From Methylocystis sp. B8 (GTDB lineage: Bacteria > Pseudomonadota > Alphaproteobacteria > Rhizobiales > Beijerinckiaceae), in the NCBI RefSeq assembly GCF_005771425.1, contig NZ_VBTZ01000013.1, positions 1 through 64,000 of the forward strand: 64,000 nucleotides of DNA, given 5' to 3'. The notes under the pieces are model-generated. The model was given only the letters and a program-made list of their open reading frames with translations, was not told where the DNA came from and did no database searches. This document shows, piece by piece, positions 53,245 to 62,844 of the stretch; within the stretch, counting starts at the first letter, position 1; each line of letters opens with the position of its first letter. The position numbers and the translations under genes are program-made.

Positions 53245-54654
53245 ATGGACGAGCCCACGATCAAGCGCTTCCTGCCCTGGGTGGTGGCCACGGCGCTTTT
53301 CATGGAGCAGCTCGACGCGACGATCGTAAACACCGCGGTTCCCGCCATGGCCGAGAGCTTGCAGGTCACGCCGCTGAGTCTGAAAGCAGTGGCTGCGAGC
53401 TATGTCCTGAGCCTGGCTGTCGGCATCCCGGTGAGCGGATGGATGGCGGACCGCTACGGCACCAGAAAGATATTCGCCGCCGCGATCGCCGTATTCACGA
53501 TCTCTTCGATCCTCTGCGGATTGTCTCAGAGCGCCGGGCAAATGGTCTTCGCCCGAATTCTTCAGGGCGCCAGCGCTGCGCTTATGACGCCGGTCGGAAG
53601 ATTGACGATCGTGCGAACCTTCGGAAAGGGCGAGCTGCTGAGGGCGATGAATTTCGTCATCATCCCTGCTCTCATCGGACCTCTGCTTGGACCAACTGTC
53701 GGCGGCCTGATCGTACACTGGCTGTCCTGGCGGGAGATATTCTTCGTGAATGTCCCCATCGGCATCGTCGCTCAATGGCTGGTCCATCGCTATATGCCCA
53801 ACTATTTCGGCGACGAGCAGCATCCTTTCGACTGGCTCGGCCTCGCCCTGTTTGGATCAGGCACGGCGCTTCTTTCGTGGCTTCTCGAAATCTTCGGCGA
53901 TCATCAAATCGGCTTTGCTCCTGGCGCCGCTCTTTTCGGCGTCGCCATGGCGCTTCTTCTCGCCTATTGGCTGCATGCGCGCCGAACGCCCTATCCATTG
54001 CTCGATCTTGCGCTATTCAACAAACGGACCTTTCGGGTGTCCGTTACGGGTGGTTTTGTCACGAGGCTCGGCGTAGGGGGCCTGCCATTTCTGACGCCCT
54101 TGTTGTTTCAGGTGGGCCTGGGGCTTCCGGCCTGGCAATCCGGGCTGCTGATGATGCCGACAGCGGCGGCGGCCATGGGCATGAAAATGGCTTCCGCGCC
54201 GATACTCGCGCGCTTCGGTTACCGCACCGTCCTCGGCGCCAATACGGTGATGATCGGCGTAACGACCTGCCTCTATGCTTTGGTGACCGAGTACACGCCT
54301 CTCGTCGCGGTCGTCGCGATCGGATTTGCTTTGGGCTTTTTTAACTCGCTACAGTTCACGAGTATGAACAGCATGGCTTACGCCGACGTCGAACCGCCGG
54401 AATCGAGCATGGCCGCCACCATCGCCAGCTCATTCCAGCAGATCTCCATGAGCTTTGGTCTCGCCATCGGCTCTCTGATCGCGGCCTGGTTTCTAGGCGC
54501 GGCGCCACAATCCTATCCTCCCGCCGTCATTGGCGCTCTTCACAACGCCTATTTATCTCTTGGCGCCCTGACGATCCTGTCATCCCTGTCTTTTTGGACA
54601 TTGCGGGCGACCGACGGCGCCAGTATTAGCCGCGCGCAAACTGAATTGGTTTGA
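53245..54654 (+). CDS. DHA2-family MFS drug exporter (EmrB/QacA-like)
   Basis: 469 residues, about fourteen membrane helices, proton-driven multidrug efflux family. Motif D1 is seen in MEQLDATIVNTAVPAMA and motif A in VSGWMADRYGTRK, with the antiporter motif C-like GPLLGPTVGGLI. No membrane-fusion partner is linked, so it probably acts in the inner membrane alone. The 294 bases before it hold only the RlpA terminator and a short direct repeat (CAGCCATTCGT twice near 52987-53011). ATG with GGGTGG upstream. Confidence 0.93.
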   Translation: MDEPTIKRFLPWVVATALFMEQLDATIVNTAVPAMAESLQVTPLSLKAVAASYVLSLAVGIPVSGWMADRYGTRKIFAAAIAVFTISSILCGLSQSAGQMVFARILQGASAALMTPVGRLTIVRTFGKGELLRAMNFVIIPALIGPLLGPTVGGLIVHWLSWREIFFVNVPIGIVAQWLVHRYMPNYFGDEQHPFDWLGLALFGSGTALLSWLLEIFGDHQIGFAPGAALFGVAMALLLAYWLHARRTPYPLLDLALFNKRTFRVSVTGGFVTRLGVGGLPFLTPLLFQVGLGLPAWQSGLLMMPTAAAAMGMKMASAPILARFGYRTVLGANTVMIGVTTCLYALVTEYTPLVAVVAIGFALGFFNSLQFTSMNSMAYADVEPPESSMAATIASSFQQISMSFGLAIGSLIAAWFLGAAPQSYPPAVIGALHNAYLSLGALTILSSLSFWTLRATDGASISRAQTELV

Positions 54655-54773
54655 CGCCTGCGCGGGGCGCACGTCGGCGCACGTCGATACACGGCAATCA
54701 TCGCCTTGAGTAAGGGTCGCAGGCGTGCGAAGAAGATTAGTTGCATTCGCTTGCATTTTTTAAGGAGAACGCG

Positions 54774-55115
54774 ATGAATCATTTTTCAGTGAAGACCCTT
54801 TTGATCGTCGCCGCCCTTGCCGCAATGATCCTTCCCGCGAACGCAAAACCAAAAATCGCAAGCGGGTCGAATTGCAATTCCAATTGGGTGAACAATTCAG
54901 GGGCCATGGCGTGCTTTATCCAAGGCGAGGAAGAGACTCGCGCCGGCGCGAGGCACCCGCACTATGTGGCCTGCGCCGGAGGCGACATCTTCTGCTGCCA
55001 GGACAATGACAGCGGCGCCCAGAATTGCATCGCTCAGGCGAAATCTGGATTGCCCTCCCGATCGATGTTGGCCAAAGCCCTTCGGGCGGCTCAGCGCGCG
55101 CGGCTGAAACAATAG
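54774..55115 (+). CDS. Small secreted Cys-containing protein
   Basis: 113 residues. Signal peptide ending near PANAK (residue 25), then a short domain with six cysteines (NCNSNW, MACFIQ, VACAGGDIFCCQDND, NCIAQ) compatible with three disulfides, and a basic tail. No family recognised. The ATG at 54774 is fixed by AAGGAGAACGCG just before it; a 33-base upstream extension is rejected. Confidence 0.7.
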   Translation: MNHFSVKTLLIVAALAAMILPANAKPKIASGSNCNSNWVNNSGAMACFIQGEEETRAGARHPHYVACAGGDIFCCQDNDSGAQNCIAQAKSGLPSRSMLAKALRAAQRARLKQ

Positions 55116-55208
55116 GCGCCCAACTAAGCGGGTAGAGGCGTTCCCTTGCTATCCCGCCGGGCCTTTGGCATATGTCGTTCGCCGTCCGCAGCATTGCCGT
55201 GGACGCTT

Positions 55209-55298
55209 GGAGACGTGGCCGAGAGGCTGAAGGCGACGGTTTGCTAAATCGTTATAGGGGAAACCCTATCGTGGGTTCGAATCCCACCGTCTCCGCCA
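55209..55298 (+). tRNA. tRNA-Ser (anticodon GCU)
   Basis: 90 bases ending in encoded CCA. The acceptor arm pairs GGAGACG with CGTCTCC, with G as discriminator. The anticodon stem ACGGT/ATCGT (one G-U) holds loop TTGCTAA with GCT at 55243-55245, reading AGC/AGU serine codons. A long variable arm (ATAGGG...CCCTAT) and the T arm GTGGG-TTCGAAT-CCCAC complete the serine pattern. Confidence 0.97.
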
Positions 55299-55387
55299 TT
55301 GCTTCCTTCCTTGGCCAAGCCTCTGGGTGGCCTGCGCGCGAAATGCGCCACTTAGCAAAGCCACGCGACGAGTATGCTGAGACGGGC

Positions 55388-55681
55388 TTAGCCGCCGACT
55401 TTAAGTGCAGCGCCACGCGCTGTGGGAACTTTTTCACACGCCCAAATGCACTTCTTCGCAGGTTCGCCTGCACAAAATTGTTGATAGAGGTTGTAGTAGT
55501 AAACAGAGTAAGGAATGGGCCGATCAGGCGGGTAAAAGACGGCCGGGCTGTAAACATATTCTTCTGGCGGTATGCGCAGAAAAGGGAAGCATTCCTTCGG
55601 CGCCTTGCCTTGTTCTTTTGACTGGGCCGCGCCGGTGGCGAGCGAGAACCCAACCAGAGCGAGGGCGAGATACTTCTTCAT
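55388..55681 (-). CDS. Small secreted protein, Tyr/Pro-rich with four cysteines
   Basis: 97 residues: signal peptide KKYLALALVGFSLATGAAQS, then KECFPFLRIPPEEYVYSP, IPYSVYYYNLYQQFCAGE and KKCIWACEKVP. The four cysteines and aromatic content suggest a small periplasmic or surface protein. No family is recognised. ATG at 55679-55681 with GGGAG about eleven bases upstream. Converges with the tRNA gene. Confidence 0.65.
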   Translation of the reverse strand: MKKYLALALVGFSLATGAAQSKEQGKAPKECFPFLRIPPEEYVYSPAVFYPPDRPIPYSVYYYNLYQQFCAGEPAKKCIWACEKVPTARGAALKVGG

Positions 55682-55915
55682 AGAGGCGCACTCCCGGCTA
55701 GCTCGACAGTCATCAGATGGAAGATGCCTTCGCCTTGGCAAGGGAGCGGCGCCTTTAAAAGTCCGGGACCAACATGCGGAGGCTGAGACATAGGCGAAAA
55801 TTCGGCCGTCGAGCTACAATCGAACGCTGCGTGAAGCCGGTTTCTGCCGCCGCGCAAGCGGGCATACTCGGCGCAAACCGCCTCACTCAGCGTTGTCCAA
55901 TAATCGGAAGTCAGA

Positions 55916-57670
55916 ATGTCGCAGTTTCTCGCCCGGCCTGGTTTTTCGCTCTCCATCAAACGAAAGATTTTAGGCATCGCGCTGGCGCTCATCCTTTTGA
56001 TGGCCGCCACTTCCGTCCTTTCCATGGTCATGGTTCGGCGCGTCGGCGAACATTTCACCGAACTTTCCTCGAGCTACATCCCCGCATACGGCGATCTTGC
56101 GCGCGCGAATATTCGCTCGCTTGAACGGGCGTTGGCGCTGCGCCAAATGGTCATTGCGCAAATGCAATCGCCGAACGACGGCGCAAAATTCGAAACGCTC
56201 AGAGAAACCCTCAACGCCAAAGGCCGCGCAGTCGAACAAGAAATCGGCGCCGCGCGCGTCCTGATCAACGGACTCATTCAGAAGGGCGATACGTTCGGCG
56301 ACGAGGCGGCGCTGGTGCGAATCGACAGCCGCCTCGACGACCTCTTAAAGGGATCGCGGCGCTATCTCAACGAAGAGATCGAGCGGCTGCTCAGCGCGCT
56401 CGAAATGAAAGACGCGCGCGCCGTATCTCAAAGCCTGGAGCGCGTCGACGAGTTCCGCGACGACGTTGATCGCGCCCTCGACTCAATACGAAGCGACATG
56501 CTCGCGCTCGTGCAAGCCGACGGCAAAACGATGTCGCGCGCACAACATCAGGTGATGCTGATCGCCGCCGCTTTGACTTTATTTGCTGCGGCGCTGGGCG
56601 TCGTCTTTTCGGTTTTGGTCAGCAATGGCGTCACCGTTCCCGTGCGGCGACTCATGGAAGGCACGCGCGCCGTCGAGGCGGGACGACTCGACGAAGTCAT
56701 CGCCGTCACGACGCGAGATGAGATCGGCTATCTCACGGCGGCTTTCAACCGCATGGTCGAGCAGCTTCGATTGAAGAAGCGCATCCTCGACACGTTCGGG
56801 AAATATATCGATCCGCGCGTCGTCCAGGACCTGATCGATGCGCCGATGCTTGCGGCCGAGGGCCATCGCCGCGTTATGACCGTGCTTTTTTGCGACGTCG
56901 CCGGTTTCACCACAACTAGCGAACGCATGACGCCGCAAGGATTGGTGAAAATTCTCAATCAATATTTCTCAACCATGTCGGCGCCCATTCGAGACAATGA
57001 CGGGATCATCGACAAATACATCGGCGACGCGATCATGGCCTATTGGGGTCCGCCCTTCAACAAGGACAGCGAACAATCCCGCCTTGCTAGCCTTGCCGCG
57101 ATCGACATGGTCGATCGCTTGGATAGTCTGCGCGACTCCTTCCCTGAACTGCTTGGCATCCGCACCGCGCCCATATCCTTCGATCTGCGCATAGGCGTCG
57201 CCACAGGAGAGGCGCTCGTCGGCAGCATCGGCTCCGAGCAAATGATGAATTACACCGTGGTCGGCGATACCGCCAATTTGGCCGCGCGACTGGAGAGCGC
57301 AAACAAGATCTATGGCTCTCGTATCCTTGTATCGGAAGCGACCGCGCTCGGCGCCGCCGACTTTGTTGAGGCGCGCGAAATCGATCTTGTCGCGATGGCC
57401 GGTCAAACCGAGCCCGAACGGATATATGAAATCATGGGCCGCAAGGGCGAGCTGACGGTCGTGCAGCGCGAATTGCGCGCGCATTTTGCAGAAGGACTCG
57501 CCGCCTATCGCGCGCGTTTGTGGGAAGAAGCCCGTCGCGCATTTTCGCAAGCGCTCGAGATTGCTCCCAGCGACGGGCCGTCACGCGCATTCGTCGCGCG
57601 CATGGAAGCCTTCGTCGCAGCGCCGCCGGCAATGGATTGGGACGGTTCCTGGCGGCTGAATCAGAAGTGA
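55916..57670 (+). CDS. Class III adenylate/guanylate cyclase with HAMP domain
   Basis: 584 residues. Helix at about 17-40, a periplasmic or extracytosolic four-helix-like region to about 205, helix at about 210-232, HAMP, then the cyclase. Metal aspartates are D327 in LFCDVAGFTT and D371 in IDKYIGDAIM, with the VGSIGSEQMMNYTVVGDTANLAARLESANK segment after them. A TPR-like tail (about 515-575) follows. It would make cAMP in response to an external signal not identifiable here. ATG with GGAAG five bases upstream. Confidence 0.93.
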   Translation: MSQFLARPGFSLSIKRKILGIALALILLMAATSVLSMVMVRRVGEHFTELSSSYIPAYGDLARANIRSLERALALRQMVIAQMQSPNDGAKFETLRETLNAKGRAVEQEIGAARVLINGLIQKGDTFGDEAALVRIDSRLDDLLKGSRRYLNEEIERLLSALEMKDARAVSQSLERVDEFRDDVDRALDSIRSDMLALVQADGKTMSRAQHQVMLIAAALTLFAAALGVVFSVLVSNGVTVPVRRLMEGTRAVEAGRLDEVIAVTTRDEIGYLTAAFNRMVEQLRLKKRILDTFGKYIDPRVVQDLIDAPMLAAEGHRRVMTVLFCDVAGFTTTSERMTPQGLVKILNQYFSTMSAPIRDNDGIIDKYIGDAIMAYWGPPFNKDSEQSRLASLAAIDMVDRLDSLRDSFPELLGIRTAPISFDLRIGVATGEALVGSIGSEQMMNYTVVGDTANLAARLESANKIYGSRILVSEATALGAADFVEAREIDLVAMAGQTEPERIYEIMGRKGELTVVQRELRAHFAEGLAAYRARLWEEARRAFSQALEIAPSDGPSRAFVARMEAFVAAPPAMDWDGSWRLNQK

Positions 57671-57673
57671 CGC

Positions 57674-58057
57674 TTAGACAATCGCAAGATAGGCGCTGAA
57701 GGCGGCGACGGCGAGCAGCAGAAGGGCCAAGAAATACAGACTGCCGCTCGTGGCGCGGGCAGTGTACGGCTCGTCGCGTGAAAGCAACCGCGCCGTGTGA
57801 ATGAAGCGGATCGTCGAAATGACGATTAGCATCACGCCAACGCCGATGAGGGCTTCGCCGGCGTGGCGGCCGGCCGGGGTGTCAAAACGATGGATCCGTA
57901 ACCCGACGGCGTTTTCCGCCAACACGCCAGCGACGGTCAGGAGAAACAGATTGAACCGCTCAATAACAAAGCCGAGCGCTATGACGGCGACGCCGGTCCG
58001 AACCCAGGCGAGAAAAGTCCGCTCATTGGCCGCGACATTGGTGTAATCGCGAATCAT
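57674..58057 (-). CDS. DUF202 (YidH family) membrane protein
   Basis: 127 residues, three membrane helices, beginning RDYTNVAANERTFLAWVRTG, the DUF202 hallmark (the ERTFLAWVR run). Function of the family is unsettled. The ATG at 58055-58057 has GGGAGACC upstream; thirteen extra in-frame codons are rejected. Converges on the cyclase by three bases and is divergent from hflK. Confidence 0.9.
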   Translation of the reverse strand: MIRDYTNVAANERTFLAWVRTGVAVIALGFVIERFNLFLLTVAGVLAENAVGLRIHRFDTPAGRHAGEALIGVGVMLIVISTIRFIHTARLLSRDEPYTARATSGSLYFLALLLLAVAAFSAYLAIV

Positions 58058-58173
58058 TCCGGTCTCCCTTACACGACCGCCGCAAGCGCGCGTCATTGCC
58101 GCAGCGGCGGCGAATGCCTATAACATTGGGCCAAGCGGCGCGACCGCCGCCATTTTCCCTTCTGCGAGACAAA

Positions 58174-59313
58174 ATGCCCTGGAGCGATCAAGGCGGGCCG
58201 CGCAATCAAAATAACAATCCGTGGGGTCAGCCTGGAGGTCCTTGGGGACAGGGCTCGGGCGGGCAGCCGCCGGACCTCGAAGAAATGTTGCGCCGCAGCC
58301 AGGAAGGCCTGAAGCAAATCCTGCCGGGCGGATTCGGCGGGCGCGGCCTTGCGATACTCGTGCTCGTGGCCGTGCTCGCATGGCTGCTTTCGGGCCTTTA
58401 CACCGTGGGACCCAACGAGATCGGCCTCAACCTGATCTTCGGTAAATATATGGGAAAGACCCAGGCGGGTCTGAACTACAATCTTCCAGGTCCGATAGGA
58501 TCGGTCATCAAGCTTGCGGTCACCGACCGCAATATCACTGACGTCGGGTTCCGCGAGGAGGGGGGAATCATCGTTGATGGGCGCCGTCGCGGCCAGCCCT
58601 CAACGCCCCGTGGACCGGAAGCGCCAGAAGAAAGCCTGATGCTGACTGGCGACGAGAACATCGCCGACGTCAAGTTCCGCGTCATCTGGCAAATCGATCC
58701 TGCGAAGCCCGAGGATTACGCTTTCAACGTCGCCAATCCGCCGCTGACGGTGAAGGCCGTCGCCGAGAGCGCGATGCGCGAGATCGTCGGACAATCGCAG
58801 ATCCAAAAAATTCTGACGGCTGATCGCAAGCTGATCGAACCGGCGTCTCAGCAGCTGATGCAAAAGGTGCTCGACGATTATCACGCCGGCGTGCTCGTGC
58901 TTCAGGTGCTGCTGCTTTCCGTCGATCCGCCGCAGCAAGTTATCGCCGCCTTTCGCGACGTGACCGCCGCCCAGCAGGATTTGCAGCGGCTCGGCAACGA
59001 GGCCGAGGCTTACGCCAATCGTGTCGTGCCTGAAGCGCGCGGCGCAGCGGCGCGCATTCTGCAGGAGGCCGAGGCCTACCGGGAACAAACTGTCGCCGAA
59101 GCCCGCGGCCAGGCGGCGCGATTCGAGAAGATATACGAGCAATACAGAAATGCGCCGGCGCTCACCCGACAACGGCTCTATATCGAAACCATGGAGCGCG
59201 TGTTGGGCGGAGCCGATAAAGTCATTCTTGACGATCCGTCGAAAGGCGGCGCGAGCGTAGCGCCCTTCGTGCCCCTGCCCGCCTTCCCGGCCTTTCAGGG
59301 AGGCCGCAAATGA
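58174..59313 (+). CDS. hflK: HflK subunit of the HflKC membrane complex
   Basis: Together with HflC it forms the SPFH-domain cage that surrounds FtsH and limits its protease. 379 residues: a Gly/Pro/Gln-rich N-terminal cytoplasmic stretch (NNNPWGQPGGPWGQGSGGQPP), one helix near 63-80, then the SPFH region (TVGPNEIGLNLIFGKYMG, NIADVKFRVIWQI). The ATG overlaps nothing upstream; its stop overlaps the hflC start (ATGA). Start chosen at MPWSDQGG rather than an in-frame start 78 bases earlier. Confidence 0.95.
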   Translation: MPWSDQGGPRNQNNNPWGQPGGPWGQGSGGQPPDLEEMLRRSQEGLKQILPGGFGGRGLAILVLVAVLAWLLSGLYTVGPNEIGLNLIFGKYMGKTQAGLNYNLPGPIGSVIKLAVTDRNITDVGFREEGGIIVDGRRRGQPSTPRGPEAPEESLMLTGDENIADVKFRVIWQIDPAKPEDYAFNVANPPLTVKAVAESAMREIVGQSQIQKILTADRKLIEPASQQLMQKVLDDYHAGVLVLQVLLLSVDPPQQVIAAFRDVTAAQQDLQRLGNEAEAYANRVVPEARGAAARILQEAEAYREQTVAEARGQAARFEKIYEQYRNAPALTRQRLYIETMERVLGGADKVILDDPSKGGASVAPFVPLPAFPAFQGGRK

Positions 59314-60236
59314 AATCCGGCCTTCTTTTCACGCTTGCCGTCGCAGCTCTCCTCGCCGTCATCGCTCTGGGAGGCGCAATCTTCACCGTTGCACAAACTG
59401 AGCAGGCTCTGGTCTTGCGTTTCGGCGAACCTGTTCCCGGACGGGGGCTCATCACCGAACCTGGCCTCCACTTCAAACTTCCCCTCGTCGAAAATGTCGT
59501 CACTTTCGACAATCGCATTCTCGACGTTGAGAGCCCCAATCTCGAAGTGCTCGCGGCCGACAATCAGCGGCTCGAGGTTGACAGCTTCATCCGCTATCGC
59601 ATCGTCGATGCGCTGCGCTTCTATCAGACCGTCAACAGCGTCATGGGAGCCAATAATCAGCTCGGCTCTGTGTTGAACTCCGCAGTCCGCCGTGTCTTGA
59701 GCGAAGCCAACCAGCAGCAGATCGTACGCGACGAACGCGCCGCCCTGATGGTGAAGATCAAGGACCAGGCGGATCGCGAGGCGCGAAAGTTCGGGGTGCA
59801 GGTCGTCGATGCGCGCATTCGCCGAGTCGATCTGCCGCAGCAGATCTCCGAAAAAGTTTTCGGGCGAATGCAAACCGAGCGTCAGCGCGAAGCCGCCGAA
59901 TACCGCGCGCAGGGTTCGGAACAGGCGCAAAAGATCACCGCCAAGGCTGATCGCGACGTCATCGTGCTAAAAGCTGAAGCGCAGCGTCAGGCCGACCAGA
60001 CGAAGGGCGAGGGCGACGCGGAACGCAACCGGATATTTGCAGAGGCCTTCGGCCGCGACCCTGATTTCTTCGCGTTCTACAGGTCGATGCAGGCCTATGA
60101 GAGCGCTTTCAAGCCCGGCGAGACGCGCTTTCTGATCAGTCCGCGCTCGGATTTCTTCCGTTTTTTCTCAGCTCCGGGGGCGAACGCCGCGCTGAGCGCG
60201 GACCAGCCGGAACCGGAGCGAGCCCAAAAAAAATGA
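59310..60236 (+). CDS. hflC: HflC subunit of the HflKC membrane complex
   Basis: 308 residues, one N-terminal helix (FTLAVAALLAVIALGGAIF), then FTVAQTEQALVLRFGEPV and the SPFH/band-7 domain with ALRFYQTVNSVMGANNQLGS and DARIRRVDLPQQIS. Partners HflK, with whose gene it overlaps by four bases; degP follows 65 bases later. Confidence 0.96.
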   Translation: MKSGLLFTLAVAALLAVIALGGAIFTVAQTEQALVLRFGEPVPGRGLITEPGLHFKLPLVENVVTFDNRILDVESPNLEVLAADNQRLEVDSFIRYRIVDALRFYQTVNSVMGANNQLGSVLNSAVRRVLSEANQQQIVRDERAALMVKIKDQADREARKFGVQVVDARIRRVDLPQQISEKVFGRMQTERQREAAEYRAQGSEQAQKITAKADRDVIVLKAEAQRQADQTKGEGDAERNRIFAEAFGRDPDFFAFYRSMQAYESAFKPGETRFLISPRSDFFRFFSAPGANAALSADQPEPERAQKK

Positions 60237-60301
60237 TCCGCAAGCGCGTGCGTTGAGCCGCGCCCGGGCATAATTTGTCCCTCGACAGGAGACATAAACG
60301 C

Positions 60302-61783
60302 ATGACGTCCGCACTTCGTCGCGCCGCGAGAGCGATCCTCGCGACCGCGCCCCTGCTCTACTTTATCGCCCTACCCGCGCAGGCGAAGGGTCCCGACTCT
60401 CTTTCGGAGCTCTCCGCTCAGGTCTCGGACGCGGTCGTCAACATTTCCGCAACTACGGTGGACGCAAAACACAGTACGCGCAACGACGGTCCCAACCTGC
60501 CGCCGGGAGTGGGACCTGGCGCGCCTTTCGACGATCTTTTCGAGGAGTTTTTCCGGCGGCGCGGCCAAGGCATGCCCGAGATGCCGCGTCAGCGCAGGTC
60601 AGCGTCGCTCGGCTCCGGTTTTGTTATCGATCCCTCGGGCATCGTCATCACCAATAATCACGTCATCGCGGACGCCAACGAAGTGACCGTCATCTTCAAC
60701 GATGGCCAGAAGCTCAAGGCGGAAGTCGTCGGCAAGGATCAGAAAGTGGACGTCGCGGTCTTGAAGGTGAAGCCCGAAAAGCCGCTGAAAGCAGTCAAAT
60801 TCGGGGACAGCGACAAAGCAAAGGTCGGCGACTGGGTGCTTGCCGTCGGCAACCCCTTCGGGCTCGGCGGATCGGTGACGGCCGGCATTGTCTCGGCGCG
60901 CAATCGCAATATCGATAGCGGTCCCTACGACAACTACATCCAGACCGACGCCTCCATCAACAAAGGCAATTCCGGCGGCCCGCTGTTCAACATGGATGGC
61001 GAAGTGATCGGCATCAACACGGCGATCCTGTCGCCATCGGGCGGCTCAGTTGGCATTGGCTTCGCGACGCCGGCGAACACGGTTCAACCCGTCATCGAAC
61101 AGTTGCAGCAGTTCGGCGAGACGCGCCGCGGATGGCTTGGCGTGCGCATCCAGAATATCGACGACGCCATCGCCGAGACGCTCAGTCTCGGCGCGACGCG
61201 CGGCGCGCTCATTGCCGGCGTCGATGACAAAGGACCTTCGAAGGCGGCCGGGCTGAAAGCCGGCGACGTGATCGTCAAATTCGACGGCAAGCCGATCAAG
61301 GAGTCGCGTGATCTACCGAAGCTCGTCGCGGCGACGCCGGTCGGCAAGGATGTCGAACTCGTCATCATGCGCGGCGGCAAGGAGCAGACCAAAACCGTCA
61401 AACTCGGCCGACTTGAGGATGGCGAGAAAGTCGCCTCGAAGGACGGCGATAAGGAAAAATCCGAGGGCGGCGCCACGTCCTCACAAAGCGTTCTGGGACT
61501 GGAGCTCTCGCGGCTTTCGGATGAGCTGAGAGCGCGCTTCCAAATCAAGGACACGCTCAAAAGCGGCGTCGTGATCACCGGCGTTGATCCGCGCTCTGAG
61601 GCGGCTGAGAAGCGCCTGCAGCCCGGCGAGGTGCTGCTTGAGGTCAATCAGGAGGCTGTGAGCGACCCAGCTGACGTGGTCAAAAAAGTCAAGGCGCTGA
61701 AAAGCGACGGCAAGAAAACCGCGCTTTTGATCGTAGCCAACGGCCAGGGCGACGCGCATTTCGTCGCGTTGCCGGTAGAGTGA
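60302..61783 (+). CDS. degP: DegP/HtrA family periplasmic serine protease
   Basis: Chaperone-protease for misfolded envelope proteins. 493 residues with a signal peptide (ILATAPLLYFIALPAQAK), the triad H120 (TNNHV), D150 (VDVAVLKV) and S224 (KGNSGGPLF), and two PDZ domains, the first near GWLGVRIQNIDDAIAETLSL, the second from about LELSRLSDELR. Probably part of the hflK-hflC-degP operon. ATG with AGGAG ten bases upstream. Confidence 0.95.
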   Translation: MTSALRRAARAILATAPLLYFIALPAQAKGPDSLSELSAQVSDAVVNISATTVDAKHSTRNDGPNLPPGVGPGAPFDDLFEEFFRRRGQGMPEMPRQRRSASLGSGFVIDPSGIVITNNHVIADANEVTVIFNDGQKLKAEVVGKDQKVDVAVLKVKPEKPLKAVKFGDSDKAKVGDWVLAVGNPFGLGGSVTAGIVSARNRNIDSGPYDNYIQTDASINKGNSGGPLFNMDGEVIGINTAILSPSGGSVGIGFATPANTVQPVIEQLQQFGETRRGWLGVRIQNIDDAIAETLSLGATRGALIAGVDDKGPSKAAGLKAGDVIVKFDGKPIKESRDLPKLVAATPVGKDVELVIMRGGKEQTKTVKLGRLEDGEKVASKDGDKEKSEGGATSSQSVLGLELSRLSDELRARFQIKDTLKSGVVITGVDPRSEAAEKRLQPGEVLLEVNQEAVSDPADVVKKVKALKSDGKKTALLIVANGQGDAHFVALPVE

Positions 61784-61784
61784 C

Positions 61785-61905
61785 CCCCTCCCCAACCCTC
61801 CCCCGCCTTCGGCGGGAGAGGGAGCAGATTCGGCCCTTCACCTAATCTGCCGCGCGCCGATCGTTGGCGTCCCCTCTCCCGCGAGGCGGAGGAGGGACAG
61901 GGAGG
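61785..61905. repeat. REPIN-like inverted palindrome pair
   Basis: Two inverted copies of a CCCTCCC...CGCC-TTC-GGCGGGAGAGGG unit, one at 61785-61821 and one reversed at 61871-61905, separated by about 50 bases, fill the gap between convergent degP and serB. Each unit is itself a hairpin. This matches the layout of REPINs (paired REP sequences) and also could end transcription from both sides. Confidence 0.65.
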
Positions 61906-61915
61906 CGGTATCGTA

Positions 61916-62818
61916 TCACTCCACAAATTCCTCGCGCCTGTATCCTTGCGCATAAAGCAGCGCGGTCAGGTCGGCGTGCTCGATGCGCGCGTCCGCCGCT
62001 TGCGCCACTTTCGGCTTAGCGTGAAAGGCGACGCCAAGCCCCGCCTCGCGCAGCATGTCGAGATCGTTCGCGCCGTCGCCGATCGCCAGCGTCGCATCCC
62101 GCGGAAGTCCGCGCACGTCACGCAATTCGACGAGCGCCGCGCGCTTGGCTTCGCGTCCGAGCACGGGCGCGACGACCGCGCCCGTTAGCGCGCCATCCGC
62201 AATTTCGAGAAGATTGGCGCGCGTCTCATGGAAGCCAAGGCGCGCAGCTACGGGCTCGGTGAATTGCGTGAAGCCACCTGACACAAGCGCCGTATGCGCG
62301 CCGTTGGCGCGCATGGTGTGCACAAGCTGGCGCCCCCCAGCCGTCAAAGTGATACGTGTCAGCAGGGTCTCGATTTGCGCCAGAGTCACGCCCGCGAGCA
62401 GCGCGACGCGCTCTTTCAGGGCGCTTTCGAAATCCACCTCGCCGCGCATCGCGCGCTCGGTGATCGTCGCGACATGTTCGCGCAAACCGACAAGGTCCGC
62501 GAGTTCGTCGACGCACTCCTGTCCGATCATCGTCGAATCCATGTCGGCGACGAGCAGGCTTTTGCGCCGGCCCATCGTCGGCTGAACGATGACGTCGATC
62601 GGATCGTCAGCGACCGCAGCCTGAAGTCGAACACGCAAATCGGCGAGGTCATGCCCCGCTCCCGACAAAAAAGCGTCGACGGCGAGATCCTCCGCGAGCC
62701 AGTCGCGTCCGGCATCCATCAGGCCGGCGTCGTACAGAGCGCCAGACACCGCTCGTTCATTGAGCGCCGCGCCCCGGCCGGCGACAAAGGTCGCGACATA
62801 GTCGATGGGCTTTGACAT
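61916..62818 (-). CDS. serB: Phosphoserine phosphatase
   Basis: Last step of serine synthesis. 300 residues: an N-terminal ACT-like region (~80 residues), then the HAD core with LLVADMDSTMI (DxDST nucleophile motif), SGGFTQF and IGDGANDLDML. The ATG at 62816-62818 gives a normal N-terminus. The gene is convergent with degP and divergent from miaA across 26 bases, so the promoters overlap. Confidence 0.96.
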   Translation of the reverse strand: MSKPIDYVATFVAGRGAALNERAVSGALYDAGLMDAGRDWLAEDLAVDAFLSGAGHDLADLRVRLQAAVADDPIDVIVQPTMGRRKSLLVADMDSTMIGQECVDELADLVGLREHVATITERAMRGEVDFESALKERVALLAGVTLAQIETLLTRITLTAGGRQLVHTMRANGAHTALVSGGFTQFTEPVAARLGFHETRANLLEIADGALTGAVVAPVLGREAKRAALVELRDVRGLPRDATLAIGDGANDLDMLREAGLGVAFHAKPKVAQAADARIEHADLTALLYAQGYRREEFVE

Positions 62819-62844
62819 CTCGACCGTTTCAGCGGCAATAGCGC

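Noticed and set aside
55209-55298. tRNA-Ser as an integration site of a genomic island
   Set aside because: No integrase gene and no downstream repeat of the tRNA 3' end could be found within the window.
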